Positions 1-8,861 of a stretch of DNA of 64,000 nucleotides are shown here, one piece after another (position 1 is the first letter of the stretch; each line of letters starts with the position of its first letter). The DNA lies in NCBI RefSeq assembly GCF_000611675.1, contig NZ_JATV01000003.1, positions 1 through 64,000 on the forward strand, in the 5' to 3' direction. This stretch comes from Flavobacterium succinicans LMG 10402. GTDB taxonomy: Bacteria > Bacteroidota > Bacteroidia > Flavobacteriales > Flavobacteriaceae. The translations under genes and the position numbers were made by a program. Under the pieces are notes generated by a model. It saw only the letters and a list, made by a program, of their open reading frames with translations. It did no database searches and was not told the DNA's origin.

Positions 1-464
1 TGGGAAAATCCAGCTGAAAATCGCATTCAGTTCGAAGAAAAAATCCATGCGATTGATGAAAAAGTTGATCTAATTGTATTGCCTGAAATGTTTACCTCAG
101 GTTTTACCATGCGTCCAGAATTGGTTGCCGAAACGATGCAAGGGGAAACGATAGAATGGTTGCGACAATTGGCAAAAGCCAAAAATGCCGCTATCACTGG
201 AAGTTTAGTGATTGCCGAATACGGAAATTTCTATAATCGATTGGTCTTTGTTTTCCCTTTGGGAGAAGTAAAGTTGTATGACAAAAGACACTTGTTTACT
301 TTGGCGGGAGAAGATAAAAAGTATACTGCAGGCAAAGAAAAAGTCATAAAAAACCACAAGAATCCGAAGGTGTTTTTGTAGCTACTTTGGATAAAAATGC
401 ACTAGTAGAAACCAGACAAAAACTAGGTTTCTTGAAGGATAAAGATGATTTTGAAATCAAGTAA
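1..464 (+). pseudogene. nitrilase-family amidohydrolase (omega-amidase/YafV-like), internally deleted, 5' end outside window
   Basis: The first frame reads as the N-terminal half of a carbon-nitrogen hydrolase: it carries the catalytic Glu in LPEMFTSGF (about 85-111) and the catalytic Lys region LYDKRHLF (about 276-299). At about 335-345 the reading jumps to another frame, which continues as a normal C-terminus (GVFVATLDKNALVETRQKLGF, ending at the TAA at 462-464). The middle third, including the catalytic Cys and the conserved CYDLRFP-type segment seen in this family, is missing. The first frame by itself stops at 381. Full-length relatives are about 255 residues, so roughly 100 or more are gone. 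Without the Cys no amidase activity is expected. I infer a natural deletion with a frame change; an assembly collapse is the alternative. Confidence 0.8.
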
Positions 465-481
465 AGTGAGTTTAATACCTT

Positions 482-913
482 TTATTCAGGCACATGGATT
501 TCTTTTTTTGGATTTTTACAGCGTATGGTAATCTTTTGAAAAATCCATTCGTTTCCTTTTTTGTTGGCTGTAAAATCCATTTTTCCCTGATTAAGATTTC
601 CTTTGATTCTAATGGTCGAAGCTATAGAGGTATCGTTATTAGAATAAACAATATTGCCTTCCAAAATAGTTAATTTGTCGATTGCTTCAATGGTACCGAT
701 TGTAGTTTTAACATCCGAATTCGCATTGGCTATAGCAATCGCTTTTTCAAAAACTTTAGTATCAGAATAGGCTTTGATAAACTGAGGAGCTTCGTTATTT
801 AAAACTGGAATAATGGTATAAAAAGTCAAAAATAGGATTGCAATTGTAGCTGGAAGTAGCCATTTCCAATTTCGTTTCGTCCAAGAATCGTTATCAATTA
901 CATCATTGTTCAT
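482..913 (-). CDS. small membrane protein, cytochrome c oxidase assembly factor Coa1-like
   Basis: This 143-residue protein has a short charged N-terminus, one membrane segment at about residues 18-39 (WLLPATIAILFLTFYTIIPV) and a soluble C-terminal domain of alternating strands. The arrangement matches Bacteroidota proteins usually named Coa1-family, where a membrane anchor is followed by a domain with VKTTIGTIEAID and a later ILEGNIVYSN strand. No catalytic residue is evident. It lies 5 bases downstream of the lipoprotein gene on the same strand and probably shares its transcript. The family name rests on overall resemblance, so a role in oxidase assembly is only inferred. Confidence 0.55.
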   Translation of the reverse strand: MNNDVIDNDSWTKRNWKWLLPATIAILFLTFYTIIPVLNNEAPQFIKAYSDTKVFEKAIAIANANSDVKTTIGTIEAIDKLTILEGNIVYSNNDTSIASTIRIKGNLNQGKMDFTANKKGNEWIFQKITIRCKNPKKEIHVPE

Positions 914-918
914 CGCTT

Positions 919-2586
919 CTATTTTTTCTTCTTCTTATCCTTGTCCTCTTTCTTTTTAGGTTCAGGAGTGTAAGGGATGCTGAGGTCAAAAGTTTCGTTG
1001 ACGTTCCAATTTGCTCTGACATCTTTTATAATTTTCGAATAATAGATTACTTCTTCTGCTTGCCGTTTTTCTAAATAATTTCCACTATCCCATTTTCTGT
1101 TTTTGTTGTCATCATAGATAACTCTTAGGATGTAATCTTTAGGTTCTAGGAAATTGAATTCAACTTTTGTGTTTTTTTCGGAGTAATCGTAAGCAAGTAC
1201 TTCTCCTTTTTCATTTGTTAATTCAACAATGACAGGAAAACTTTTTGCGTTAGCTAAGCTTACGGTCAAATTCCCATAGTCACTTTCATTTCGGGTTTCC
1301 AATTTGTAGGTTAAAGTGTCATTTGATTTTTCAAAGAAATCTGTTAATGCGCCGGGTAACAATTGAATTTGATATTTCTCTGAGGTCTTTTTCGGAAAGT
1401 TTATTGCTAATTTCTGATTAAAATCATCATAAACAGGCGTGAAATCTGTGATTTTTGTTTTGCTGTCCGTTATGAAAATTTTGCTTTTGTCCATCTTAAC
1501 CAAAGGGGTGTTGGATTCTAAAGTAAAATGATCTCTCATGTGCAAAATACCGCTTTGAACAGCGCTAATGCTCAGAGTGTCCTTTTTTTGATTTTTGATT
1601 TTTAAGCTAAAGTCATTTTGATATACTTCTTTTTTAATATTCAATTGTAAAGAATCTATTTTTATTGGCTTGAACCAAACTTGAAGGGAATCTTTTTTGG
1701 GGAATTGGGTAACAATACTTTCGAGCGTTTCGCTATTGTTTTTCAAGATAATTTTAGGTTTTGACAGCTCAAAATCTTGCTTACCATCATAGCCTATTAC
1801 TAATCTATTCCCTGAAGCTTGGTAAGGTTTGTAGGCTTTAAAGGGGAGTACTTCTTTGAATAATTCAATTTCATACACGGTGTCGTTTGGAATGGTAACA
1901 TATTGTTTATGGAATCCGATTTTTTCCGACTTTGGGTTGAATTTATTATTGTTGTTGCGGTCTTTCATGGCAACCAAAAGATATTTACCTGCTTTAAGAT
2001 TTTCTAAACGAAAGGTTTTTAAGCTGTCCAATGTGTTGGTAATGTATCTTGGTGAGCTGGTGTAGACAACTGAATCTTTGAATTTTTCGTTCACCTCATA
2101 CAACATCACAGAAACAAAGGATTCGACTTCTTTTTCATAAGCGTCTTTTACTTTTCCGCCCAAGGCAAGCGAATCAATGTAAGGACCCGTCGAGAAAACA
2201 TATTTAAATTGGTTCAAAGGATTGCCTTCGTTGTTATCGGTAATACTTTGACCGAAATTAAAACTATAGGTTGTATTGGGTTGTAGGGTGTCTTTAATTT
2301 TAATGGTAAGGTATTTCGTTACAGTTGATGGAATAATCAGCGGTTCATTTTTCATGGGTGGCGAAACGATGAGTTGCTTTTCTATGCCTTTTAATTTTAC
2401 ATACTCATCAAAAGTGAGTTTGATTTCGTTGCCTTTAAAATTAGTACTAAAGTTTTCTGGGAAACTCATCTTTAGTGTTGGAGCAATAGTATCTTTCAGG
2501 CCGCCTGTGATACTTCCTTTTTTGGCACAACCAATACAAAGGAATAGAAGTAAAATTGAAATTAGACGATATTGGGATTGCGACAT
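919..2586 (-). CDS. lipoprotein with N-terminal bacterial Ig-like domain (Big_5/SbsA type)
   Basis: The 555-residue product begins with a lipoprotein signal (ILLLFLCIGC, lipidated Cys about residue 20). An Ig-like domain follows at about 30-135, recognisable from the opening DTIAPTLKMSFPENFS and the segment PNTTYSFNFG. Later portions look like further beta-sandwich modules; the segment KYLLVAMKDRNNNNKFNP resembles a pre-albumin-like repeat and recurs near the end as ILRVIYDDNKNRKWDSGNY. The extreme C-terminus is Lys-rich (KKKEDKDKKKKK). Proteins of this type are widespread in Flavobacteriaceae, and their function is unknown; an envelope or cell-surface location is inferred. It is the first gene of a two-gene minus-strand unit with the Coa1-like gene. 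Confidence 0.8.
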   Translation of the reverse strand: MSQSQYRLISILLLFLCIGCAKKGSITGGLKDTIAPTLKMSFPENFSTNFKGNEIKLTFDEYVKLKGIEKQLIVSPPMKNEPLIIPSTVTKYLTIKIKDTLQPNTTYSFNFGQSITDNNEGNPLNQFKYVFSTGPYIDSLALGGKVKDAYEKEVESFVSVMLYEVNEKFKDSVVYTSSPRYITNTLDSLKTFRLENLKAGKYLLVAMKDRNNNNKFNPKSEKIGFHKQYVTIPNDTVYEIELFKEVLPFKAYKPYQASGNRLVIGYDGKQDFELSKPKIILKNNSETLESIVTQFPKKDSLQVWFKPIKIDSLQLNIKKEVYQNDFSLKIKNQKKDTLSISAVQSGILHMRDHFTLESNTPLVKMDKSKIFITDSKTKITDFTPVYDDFNQKLAINFPKKTSEKYQIQLLPGALTDFFEKSNDTLTYKLETRNESDYGNLTVSLANAKSFPVIVELTNEKGEVLAYDYSEKNTKVEFNFLEPKDYILRVIYDDNKNRKWDSGNYLEKRQAEEVIYYSKIIKDVRANWNVNETFDLSIPYTPEPKKKEDKDKKKKK

Positions 2587-2747
2587 AGCAGTTTTGAATT
2601 AGGAACTACAAAATAACAATTATATTTACTGTAATCGAAATAATTTAGCGATTTATTGGTATGTCTTTTGTAGTAAAATTTAGGCTTTGGATGTTTTTGC
2701 GTGTTGGTTATTAATATATTTGTTAAGACTATTAATTCTTATGCCTT

Positions 2748-3752
2748 TTGAAAAATAAATTGGGTTTTATGCTTTTATTACTTTTGCTTTTGGCTTGCCA
2801 ACCTAGCAAAAAACCGGCTATATCCTTTTATTATTGGAAAACCATTTTTGAATTAACTCCAAAAGAACAAGAAGTATTGGCGCTAAACAACGTCCAAAAA
2901 CTCTATGTGCGTTATTTTGATCTTACTCTAGATGTTGCTGCTCATCAAGTTTATCCCGCAAGTCCGATTCATTTTACAGCATCTATTCAGCAATTTACCG
3001 TAGTTCCTGTGGTGTACATTAAGAACCAAATTTTTTTAGACACCACAATTGCAATACCTGATGTAGCTCAAAAAACATTCGATTTAATCACAAGAATTAA
3101 TGCTGCTAATGGGATAGCTTGTCAAGAGATTCAGCTGGATTGCGATTGGACATTGAGCACGAAAGAACGCTACTTGGAGTTTGTTGAGGTTTTTAAAAGA
3201 ATTTCAAAAAAAAGAATTTCAGCAACCATTCGATTGCATCAAGTAAAATATTTCAAAAAGACTAAAATACCCAATGTTGATTCGGGGGTTTTGATGTATT
3301 ACAATATGGGGAAAATTGCCCCTGATTCGCTCAATTCAATTTATGACCAAAAAATTGCCGAGAAGTATTTGGCAAGTTTAAAGAAGTATCCGCTGCAACT
3401 CAATTTTGCATTGCCTATTTATTCTTGGTTTATTCATATTCAAAACCAAAAAGTAATAGGTGTTCGTGCTAAACTGAGCGTAGCTGATTTAGTAAAGGAT
3501 GAAAATTTTAAACGTGAAAGCGAAAAATATTTTAGAGTCATACAATCAAATTACAAAAATGGAGTTTTTTATCAAGAAAATGATGTCTTGAAATTAGAAG
3601 CGATTGCTGCTTCAGATTTGTTAGAAATGGCCTCAGATTTACAAGAAAACACTAAAAAATCTCCCAACGAAATACTATTTTACGATTTAGATCAATTCAA
3701 TTTTAATAACTATGAAAAATCAATTTTTGAGCAAGTTATTGCTGTTTTTTAG
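2748..3752 (+). CDS. uncharacterised lipoprotein, possible TIM-barrel glycosidase-like fold
   Basis: The 334-residue protein starts at a TTG; the only in-frame ATG near the start, at 2769, would cut into the signal peptide. The signal MKNKLGFMLLLLLLLAC ends in a lipobox with Cys17. The central part has segments spaced like barrel strands (IQLDCDW about residue 127, SATIRLHQ about 160, VLMYYNM about 185), reminiscent of glycoside-hydrolase-like domains in which an Asp lies on a strand. I cannot assign a known family with certainty. Its 3' end overlaps the start of the next gene by 41 bases, so the two are probably translationally linked. Confidence 0.65.
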   Translation: MKNKLGFMLLLLLLLACQPSKKPAISFYYWKTIFELTPKEQEVLALNNVQKLYVRYFDLTLDVAAHQVYPASPIHFTASIQQFTVVPVVYIKNQIFLDTTIAIPDVAQKTFDLITRINAANGIACQEIQLDCDWTLSTKERYLEFVEVFKRISKKRISATIRLHQVKYFKKTKIPNVDSGVLMYYNMGKIAPDSLNSIYDQKIAEKYLASLKKYPLQLNFALPIYSWFIHIQNQKVIGVRAKLSVADLVKDENFKRESEKYFRVIQSNYKNGVFYQENDVLKLEAIAASDLLEMASDLQENTKKSPNEILFYDLDQFNFNNYEKSIFEQVIAVF

Positions 3753-6027
3753 CGCCATTTTTCTATTTGTGTATGGTATAATTTACGCTTGTGGTGGTGG
3801 TTGGGATTTTAATGATTTTTCATTTGATTCTAATTTTACTCCCGAAACCTTTGTCGATGCTTCTTACGAACCACTTTTTTTATCTGGGGATGTTTTTTAT
3901 TCCATTGGCTTTGAAGATAATTATAACACGAGGTTCAATGCATCGATTAGAACCGATTGGGAAACGTATCTAAAAGGGAAAGCCGATTCAGCCACGGTGC
4001 ATTACTTTTTGTTTGACAGTAGTGCAGTAGCGGTTCAAGACATTTATGCTTTTTATAAAACCAAAAAAAGTACTAAAAACGTGGAGATATGGGATTCCAA
4101 ATTAAAGTTAAAAGACACAAAAATTAAAAACTTTATCGATTTCTTGTATCTAGCAAAACAAATAGAAACCGTTTCCGTAAACACTGATTATTGGAGCTAT
4201 GATCCCGTTCCGGTAAAAACGTTTAAAAAAGAAGAGACAGTCAAAACCATCGAAGCTAATTATAAAAACACTAAAAATGCTTTTCTAAAAAACAGGTATT
4301 GGTTTCAAACCATGAAGGCTTATTTTTATAGTGATAATCGCAAAGAAGCTTTTGATTTTTTTCAAAAAACAGAAGCAACTGTTCCTAAAAATGAATTGTA
4401 TTATCGCGCTTTGTCTTATTTGGCTGGATTTTATTACAAAGAAAAAGAGTATGCCAAGTCTAATTATCTTTATGCGATAGTTTTTGATAAATGCCCTGAA
4501 ATGCGAATCGTTTCGGCTTACAATTTTCATCCTCAAGAGGAGAATGATTGGAACGCTTCCTTGGCTATGGCCAAAGATAATCAGGAGAAAGCAGCGCTTT
4601 GGGCGATTCAAGGGTATTACAAAGACGAGGTTCGTGCTGTGGAGAAAATTTTTGAATTAGATCCAAAATCTGCCCATTTGGATTATCTCTTGACGCGTTT
4701 GATTAACAAAACAGAACGTAATATGAATCATTCTTTTTCTAAAACAGTAGAAAGTAATGATGTAAAAAAACAAACCGTTTCTGAAAACAAATCCGATAAT
4801 AAAAAGAAGATTGATGCTGAAGTTTTAGGATTAGTGACCAAAATCGCTGGTGCTGGAACCACGGTTCAACCCTATTTGTGGGATATGGCTTTGGGGTACT
4901 TGTATACTTTAACAGAAGATTTCTCTAAGGCAGAGGCTTTTTATACGAAAGTGGAACAAAAAATGCCTGCCAAAAAACTAGCCCATTATCAGTTGCGTTT
5001 GCTTCGTTTTGTAAATAATTTGAGCAAAATAGAAAAGTTAACGGCTCAAAACGAAAAGACGATTATTAAAGATTTGAATTGGTTGTATCACGAACTGCCT
5101 AAAGAAAAAGGAATTCCAGAATTCAGATTTTGGAATGCTACCAAATGGAGTAAAAAATATTTGGCTTCACTTTATAATGCTAGCGGCAACAGAGTGATGG
5201 CTGAATTGTTTGATTATACCAATGATTATTGGAGTTGGAGTACGGGGAATTCATTTTATGACTCAAGTTTGAATTTGCTAGCTATGAAAAACTTTTTGAC
5301 AAAAACAAATAAGACTGATTTAGAGCAAGTAGGGGAAAGTATTTATGGTGTGAAATTGGCTGAAATAAATAATTTTCAGGCAGTCAAAGCTACTTTCAAA
5401 AATGATATTCCCGCAGCTATTGAGTTCATGAAGCAATCCGATTCGCTTCAAAATATCGTTTTTTATGGGAATCCTTTTAATGGTGGGATCAAAGATTGTC
5501 ACGATTGTGATCATGTGGCCTATCAAAAAAGAAAATATTCACAATTAGATTTTCTGACCACTATCAAAACGATGCAAGATAAGATTTTGGCTAAAGAAGA
5601 GGTGTATACCAATAGTTTGTTGTTAGGAAATGCCTTTTATAACATCACTCATTTTGGGAATGCCAGAATGTTTTATGAGTCTCAAATTGCAGGATATGGT
5701 TCTACTCCCTATAGTTTTAGAGCGCCAATCAAAAAAATGATTACGGATTGTAGCTTAGCCAAAATGTATTATCAAAAAGCGTTTGAGGCAGCAAAAAATA
5801 AAGAACAAAAAGCCAAATGCTTATACATGATGGCCAAATGTGAGCGAAATGAATACTACAACAAGAAGTATAGCGCGATTGAGAGTGTTTGGGAAATTCC
5901 AGAGGAAGAAGTGAATTTTATCGCATTTGATGGTTTTGTAAAGTTGAAAACAAATTATTCAGATACCAAATACTATCAAGAGGTCATTGGAGAATGCGGA
6001 TATTTCAGAACGTATGTCAATCAATAG
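3712..6027 (+). CDS. large uncharacterised secreted protein with TPR-like helical repeats
   Basis: The 771-residue protein has an N-terminal hydrophobic export segment ending in IIYACGGGWDF, where Cys27 could be lipidated. The body is rich in paired amphipathic helices with Tyr/Ala/Leu spacing (for example YYRALSYLAGFYYKEKEYAKSNYLYAIVF and LWDMALGYLYTLTEDFSKAEAFY, broken here only by description), typical of tetratricopeptide-like repeats. A cysteine pair occurs in GGIKDCHDCDHVAY. The gene overlaps the preceding lipoprotein gene. Flavobacteria commonly carry such proteins without an assigned role; a scaffold or assembly function in the envelope is inference. Confidence 0.7.
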   Translation: MKNQFLSKLLLFFSAIFLFVYGIIYACGGGWDFNDFSFDSNFTPETFVDASYEPLFLSGDVFYSIGFEDNYNTRFNASIRTDWETYLKGKADSATVHYFLFDSSAVAVQDIYAFYKTKKSTKNVEIWDSKLKLKDTKIKNFIDFLYLAKQIETVSVNTDYWSYDPVPVKTFKKEETVKTIEANYKNTKNAFLKNRYWFQTMKAYFYSDNRKEAFDFFQKTEATVPKNELYYRALSYLAGFYYKEKEYAKSNYLYAIVFDKCPEMRIVSAYNFHPQEENDWNASLAMAKDNQEKAALWAIQGYYKDEVRAVEKIFELDPKSAHLDYLLTRLINKTERNMNHSFSKTVESNDVKKQTVSENKSDNKKKIDAEVLGLVTKIAGAGTTVQPYLWDMALGYLYTLTEDFSKAEAFYTKVEQKMPAKKLAHYQLRLLRFVNNLSKIEKLTAQNEKTIIKDLNWLYHELPKEKGIPEFRFWNATKWSKKYLASLYNASGNRVMAELFDYTNDYWSWSTGNSFYDSSLNLLAMKNFLTKTNKTDLEQVGESIYGVKLAEINNFQAVKATFKNDIPAAIEFMKQSDSLQNIVFYGNPFNGGIKDCHDCDHVAYQKRKYSQLDFLTTIKTMQDKILAKEEVYTNSLLLGNAFYNITHFGNARMFYESQIAGYGSTPYSFRAPIKKMITDCSLAKMYYQKAFEAAKNKEQKAKCLYMMAKCERNEYYNKKYSAIESVWEIPEEEVNFIAFDGFVKLKTNYSDTKYYQEVIGECGYFRTYVNQ

Positions 6028-6059
6028 TTGGTATATTTGCGGCTTTAAAAGTGAGAAAA

Positions 6060-6461
6060 ATGAATAAAATTGAACACATAGGAATTGCGGTCAAAGATTT
6101 GCAAGCATCCAATTTACTTTTTGAAAAATTATTCGGAGTTCCCGCTTACAAAGAAGAAGAAGTGGTTTCTGAAGGAGTGAAAACGGCTTTTTTTCAAAAT
6201 GGGCCTAATAAAATAGAATTATTAGAAGCTACTAATCCAGAAAGTCCCATTGCTAAATTTATTGAAAAGAAGGGAGAAGGCATTCATCATATTGCCTTTG
6301 ATGTAACCGATATTGTTGCAGAAATAGCGAGATTGGAAAAAGAAGGATTTGTGGTTTTAAATCCAATACCAAAGAAAGGTGCCGACAATAAATTAGTCGC
6401 GTTTTTGCATCCTAAAACTACAAATGGCGTTTTAATAGAATTATGCCAAGAAATTAAATGA
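6060..6461 (+). CDS. mce: methylmalonyl-CoA epimerase
   Basis: A 133-residue VOC-fold enzyme that interconverts (R)- and (S)-methylmalonyl-CoA in the propionate/succinyl-CoA route. The two half-motifs for the metal site are visible: IEHIGIAVKDL at the start, GIHHIAFDV in the middle, and the terminal GVLIELCQ with its metal-binding Glu. I placed the start at the ATG at 6060 because the protein then begins exactly with the first VOC strand; the longer reading from 5994 overlaps the end of the upstream gene and adds no family-like sequence. It lies 32 bases after the TPR-like gene. Confidence 0.92.
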   Translation: MNKIEHIGIAVKDLQASNLLFEKLFGVPAYKEEEVVSEGVKTAFFQNGPNKIELLEATNPESPIAKFIEKKGEGIHHIAFDVTDIVAEIARLEKEGFVVLNPIPKKGADNKLVAFLHPKTTNGVLIELCQEIK

Positions 6462-6543
6462 TTTTTTTATTTTTTTTGAGGACTTCATTATCAGTAGATT
6501 CCGTTTTTTGATTTTATAAATGGTGATAAAATTTAAAATCCAC

Positions 6544-6560
6544 GACCAAAATATTTGGTC
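6544..6560. repeat. short inverted repeat upstream of the tRNA
   Basis: GACCAAA and TTTGGTC face each other around a 3-base centre about 40 bases before the tRNA gene. It could be a regulatory site or a weak hairpin after mce. No further support. Confidence 0.3.
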
Positions 6561-6598
6561 TAAACCAAAAAAAATAGTAATATTGCAAACTCTTAACC

Positions 6599-6672
6599 GG
6601 TCCTATAGCTCAGCTGGTTAGAGCACCTGACTCATAATCAGGTGGTCCCTGGTTCGAGCCCAGGTGGGACCA
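6599..6672 (+). tRNA. tRNA with CAT anticodon (Met, or Ile2 if modified)
   Basis: A complete cloverleaf can be read. The acceptor stem GGTCCTA pairs with TGGGACC and is followed by discriminator A. The D arm has AGCTCAGCTGGTTAGAGC. The anticodon stem ACCTGA/TCAGGT holds the loop CTCATAA with anticodon CAT. The T arm has CCTGG-TTCGAGC-CCAGG. The CCA end is not encoded. A CAT anticodon can belong to elongator methionine tRNA or to the isoleucine tRNA whose C34 becomes lysidine; I cannot decide between them by eye. It is not the initiator type, as the first acceptor pair is a normal G-C. Confidence 0.93.
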
Positions 6673-6685
6673 CATTTTGAATCAA

Positions 6686-6719
6686 GCCTCTGCTGTAGTT
6701 TACAGTAGGGGCTTTTTTT
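6686..6719 (+). terminator. intrinsic terminator after the tRNA
   Basis: GCCTCTGCTGTA pairs with TACAGTAGGGGC (12 pairs, two of them G-T) around a 3-base loop, followed directly by seven T. Confidence 0.85.
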
Positions 6720-6801
6720 CATAAAAAAAACATAAATAATATTTTTTTATACAACAAAATAGTAGTTATTTTGCGCAACAATTTCCAAACTAATAGTTTA
6801 C

Positions 6802-7035
6802 TTGAAAAGTACATATAGAAAATCATCTTATATTTTGGCTCTCTTACTTGTTTTGTGTAATGGAGGTATTTTTTTTGGTCAGCCAGCGTCTGTTCCTACT
6901 CCTTCTGGAGGAGGTATGCCGCCGCCGCCGCCGAGCTTGCCTGTTGACGATTTTATAGTTTCAATGCTGATACTGTCGATTTTTTATGGTTTGTACACCA
7001 TTAATGATAAAATAAAAACAAAAACTCCAAGATAG
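6802..7035 (+). CDS. small proline-rich membrane protein
   Basis: This 77-residue ORF starts with TTG; no in-frame ATG is available upstream. It has an N-terminal export signal (ILALLLVLCNGGIFFGQ), a Gly/Pro linker with six consecutive prolines after GGGM, the stretch LPVDD, and a C-terminal membrane segment (FIVSMLILSIFYGLYTI) with a Lys-rich cytoplasmic tail. Similar small proteins with a signal peptide, PPPPP, LPID and one membrane helix are common in Flavobacterium, where their function is unknown. The stop codon lies in the loop of the following terminator hairpin. Confidence 0.6.
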   Translation: MKSTYRKSSYILALLLVLCNGGIFFGQPASVPTPSGGGMPPPPPSLPVDDFIVSMLILSIFYGLYTINDKIKTKTPR

Positions 7036-7048
7036 CTTGGAGTTTTTG
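7024..7048. terminator. bidirectional terminator between the small membrane protein gene and riboflavin synthase
   Basis: ACTCCAAG (7024-7031) pairs with CTTGGAGT (7036-7043), with T-rich sequence on the plus side and A-rich sequence on the other side. It can serve both converging genes. The stop codon of the plus-strand gene is in the loop. Confidence 0.75.
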
Positions 7049-7070
7049 TTTTTATTGAGGATAATGTTTT

Positions 7071-7658
7071 TTAATGTAGCGAATGCAAACGTGTTACGTA
7101 CTTGCCAATAACGTCAAATTCTAAATTGACAACGGTGCCAATTTCGAAATTGTGAAAATTAGTATGTTTATAGGTGTACGGAATGATGGCGACACTAAAT
7201 TTGTTTTTTTCTGAATTCACTACAGTTAGGCTTACTCCGTTTACTGTTATTGATCCTTTTTCGATTGTGATGTTGTTTAAAGTAGTGTCGTATTCAAAAG
7301 TGTAGTACCAGCTGCCGTTGGTTTCGTAGGCTTCGATACAAGTTGCTACTTGGTCAACGTGTCCTTGTACAATGTGTCCGTCTAAGCGATCGCCTAGCTT
7401 CATGGCTCTTTCTAAATTAACTTCATCATTGATTTTCCATGACGAAATATTGGTTTTTAGAACGGTTTCGTGTATTGCTGTGACTGTGTATTCATTGTTT
7501 TGTATGGCTACTACTGTTAGGCAAATGCCATTGTGGGCAATGCTTTGGTCGATTTTAAGTGCTGAAGTTATGCTCGATGCAAGGGTAAGGTGCAGGTTGT
7601 TTTGTTCTTTTTTTATTTCTTGGACAATGCCAAGGGTTTCGATAATTCCTGTAAACAT
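7071..7658 (-). CDS. ribE: riboflavin synthase (alpha chain)
   Basis: The enzyme joins two 6,7-dimethyl-8-ribityllumazine molecules to give riboflavin. The 195-residue length is typical. Both lumazine-binding repeats are present: the first opens with MFTGIIETLG and includes IAHNGICLTV, the second has LDGHIVQGHVD followed by ITVNGVSLTVV and the family end VNLEFDVIGKYV. It is transcribed divergently from pdxA with only about 57 bases between the starts. No FMN riboswitch is visible in that short gap. Confidence 0.95.
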   Translation of the reverse strand: MFTGIIETLGIVQEIKKEQNNLHLTLASSITSALKIDQSIAHNGICLTVVAIQNNEYTVTAIHETVLKTNISSWKINDEVNLERAMKLGDRLDGHIVQGHVDQVATCIEAYETNGSWYYTFEYDTTLNNITIEKGSITVNGVSLTVVNSEKNKFSVAIIPYTYKHTNFHNFEIGTVVNLEFDVIGKYVTRLHSLH

Positions 7659-7674
7659 TCTTATTTTATTTTAC

Positions 7675-7682
7675 TAAATTTG
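7675..7682 (+). promoter_or_regulatory. -7 promoter box for pdxA
   Basis: TAAATTTG matches the Bacteroidota TAnnTTTG box and lies 33 bases before the pdxA ATG. Confidence 0.6.
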
Positions 7683-7715
7683 CACTTCAAAATTAGCAAT
7701 AAAAAACGGGAGCTC

Positions 7716-8759
7716 ATGAATAAAAGTGCAGAAAATATAATAGTTGGAATTTCAATTGGAGATCTGAACGGTATTGGAAGCGAAGTGGTCTTAAAAACTT
7801 TTGAAGATTCAAGAATGTTAGAGTTTTGTACGCCTGTGATTTTTGCGAATGTAAGAATTGTATCCTTTTTGAAAAAAAGTTTTGAATCTACTTCAAGTAT
7901 TCAAGGAATTGATAAATTAGATCAGATAGTTTTAGGTAAGATTAATGTTTATAACCTATGGCGCGAAGGAGTTGATTTGAATTTAGGTGCCAATGATGAT
8001 AAAGTAGGCGAGTATGCTGTAAAGTCTTTTGTAGCGGCGACCAAAGCACTCAAAGAAGGGATTGTAGATGTGCTTGTAACGGCGCCTATTAATAAATATA
8101 ATATACAGTCGGAGGACTTTAAGTTTCCAGGACATACCGATTATTTGGCTCAGGAATTAGAGGGAGATGCCTTGATGTTGATGGTGAATGATAGTTTGAG
8201 AGTGGGATTGCTTACGGATCATGTGCCGATAAATGAGGTGGCAAAACACTTGACCGAAGCCTTGATTGTAAAAAAAATAGAGACTATTAAGCAATCGCTG
8301 ATTAAAGATTTTAGTATAAATACGCCAAAAATTGCAGTTCTTGGTTTGAATCCGCATTGTGGTGATGGAGGTGTTATTGGTTCTGAGGATGAAACCCTGC
8401 TTAAGCCTACCATAAAAAAGTTATTTGATAAAGGGACCATGGTTTTTGGTCCGTTTTCAGCAGATAGTTTTTTTGGGAGCAATCAATATGAAAAATATGA
8501 TGCGATTATTGCGGCCTATCACGATCAAGGATTGATTCCGTTCAAGACCTTGTCTTTTGGACGTGGTGTGAATTATACCGCTGGACTTGATAAAATCCGA
8601 ACTTCACCAGATCATGGAACAGCGTATGATATAGCTGGAAAAAATCAGGCGGATTTTACATCGTTTAAAGAGGCGGTTTATTTGGCTTTAGATATCTATA
8701 AATCAAGAATACAACATCAAGAGGTGGTTTTAAATCCTTTGAAAACAAAAGAAAAATAG
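7716..8759 (+). CDS. pdxA: 4-hydroxythreonine-4-phosphate dehydrogenase
   Basis: The 347-residue enzyme oxidises 4-phosphohydroxy-threonine in pyridoxal phosphate synthesis. Family marks are the opening GISIGDLNGIGSEV, the metal-ligand His in FPGHTDYLA, LGLNPHCGDGG, and the late AAYHDQGLIPFK. The ATG at 7716 gives the normal N-terminus and sits behind a good promoter box; a longer reading from 7590 would run through the riboflavin synthase start region and is rejected. It is divergent from ribE, so two cofactor-synthesis genes share a control region. Confidence 0.95.
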   Translation: MNKSAENIIVGISIGDLNGIGSEVVLKTFEDSRMLEFCTPVIFANVRIVSFLKKSFESTSSIQGIDKLDQIVLGKINVYNLWREGVDLNLGANDDKVGEYAVKSFVAATKALKEGIVDVLVTAPINKYNIQSEDFKFPGHTDYLAQELEGDALMLMVNDSLRVGLLTDHVPINEVAKHLTEALIVKKIETIKQSLIKDFSINTPKIAVLGLNPHCGDGGVIGSEDETLLKPTIKKLFDKGTMVFGPFSADSFFGSNQYEKYDAIIAAYHDQGLIPFKTLSFGRGVNYTAGLDKIRTSPDHGTAYDIAGKNQADFTSFKEAVYLALDIYKSRIQHQEVVLNPLKTKEK

Positions 8760-8808
8760 TTATAAACAAAAAAAGGTAAATAACATTATTAGATTTATAA
8801 TAATTTTA

Positions 8809-8816
8809 TATCTTTG
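8809..8816 (+). promoter_or_regulatory. -7 promoter box for the DUF177-rpmF operon
   Basis: TATCTTTG matches TAnnTTTG. It overlaps the first codons of a longer possible reading of the DUF177 gene, which supports the ATG at 8862 as the true start. Confidence 0.7.
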
Positions 8817-8861
8817 CACCCCGATTCAGGTAATTACTTAATTGGGAAAATTATTGATGCC

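Noticed and set aside
5994-6059. Upstream extension of methylmalonyl-CoA epimerase
   Set aside because: It overlaps the end of the preceding gene and adds residues not seen in the family; the ATG at 6060 starts at the first VOC strand.
7659-7715. FMN riboswitch before riboflavin synthase
   Set aside because: The gap between the divergent ribE and pdxA starts is too short for the aptamer and lacks its conserved segments.
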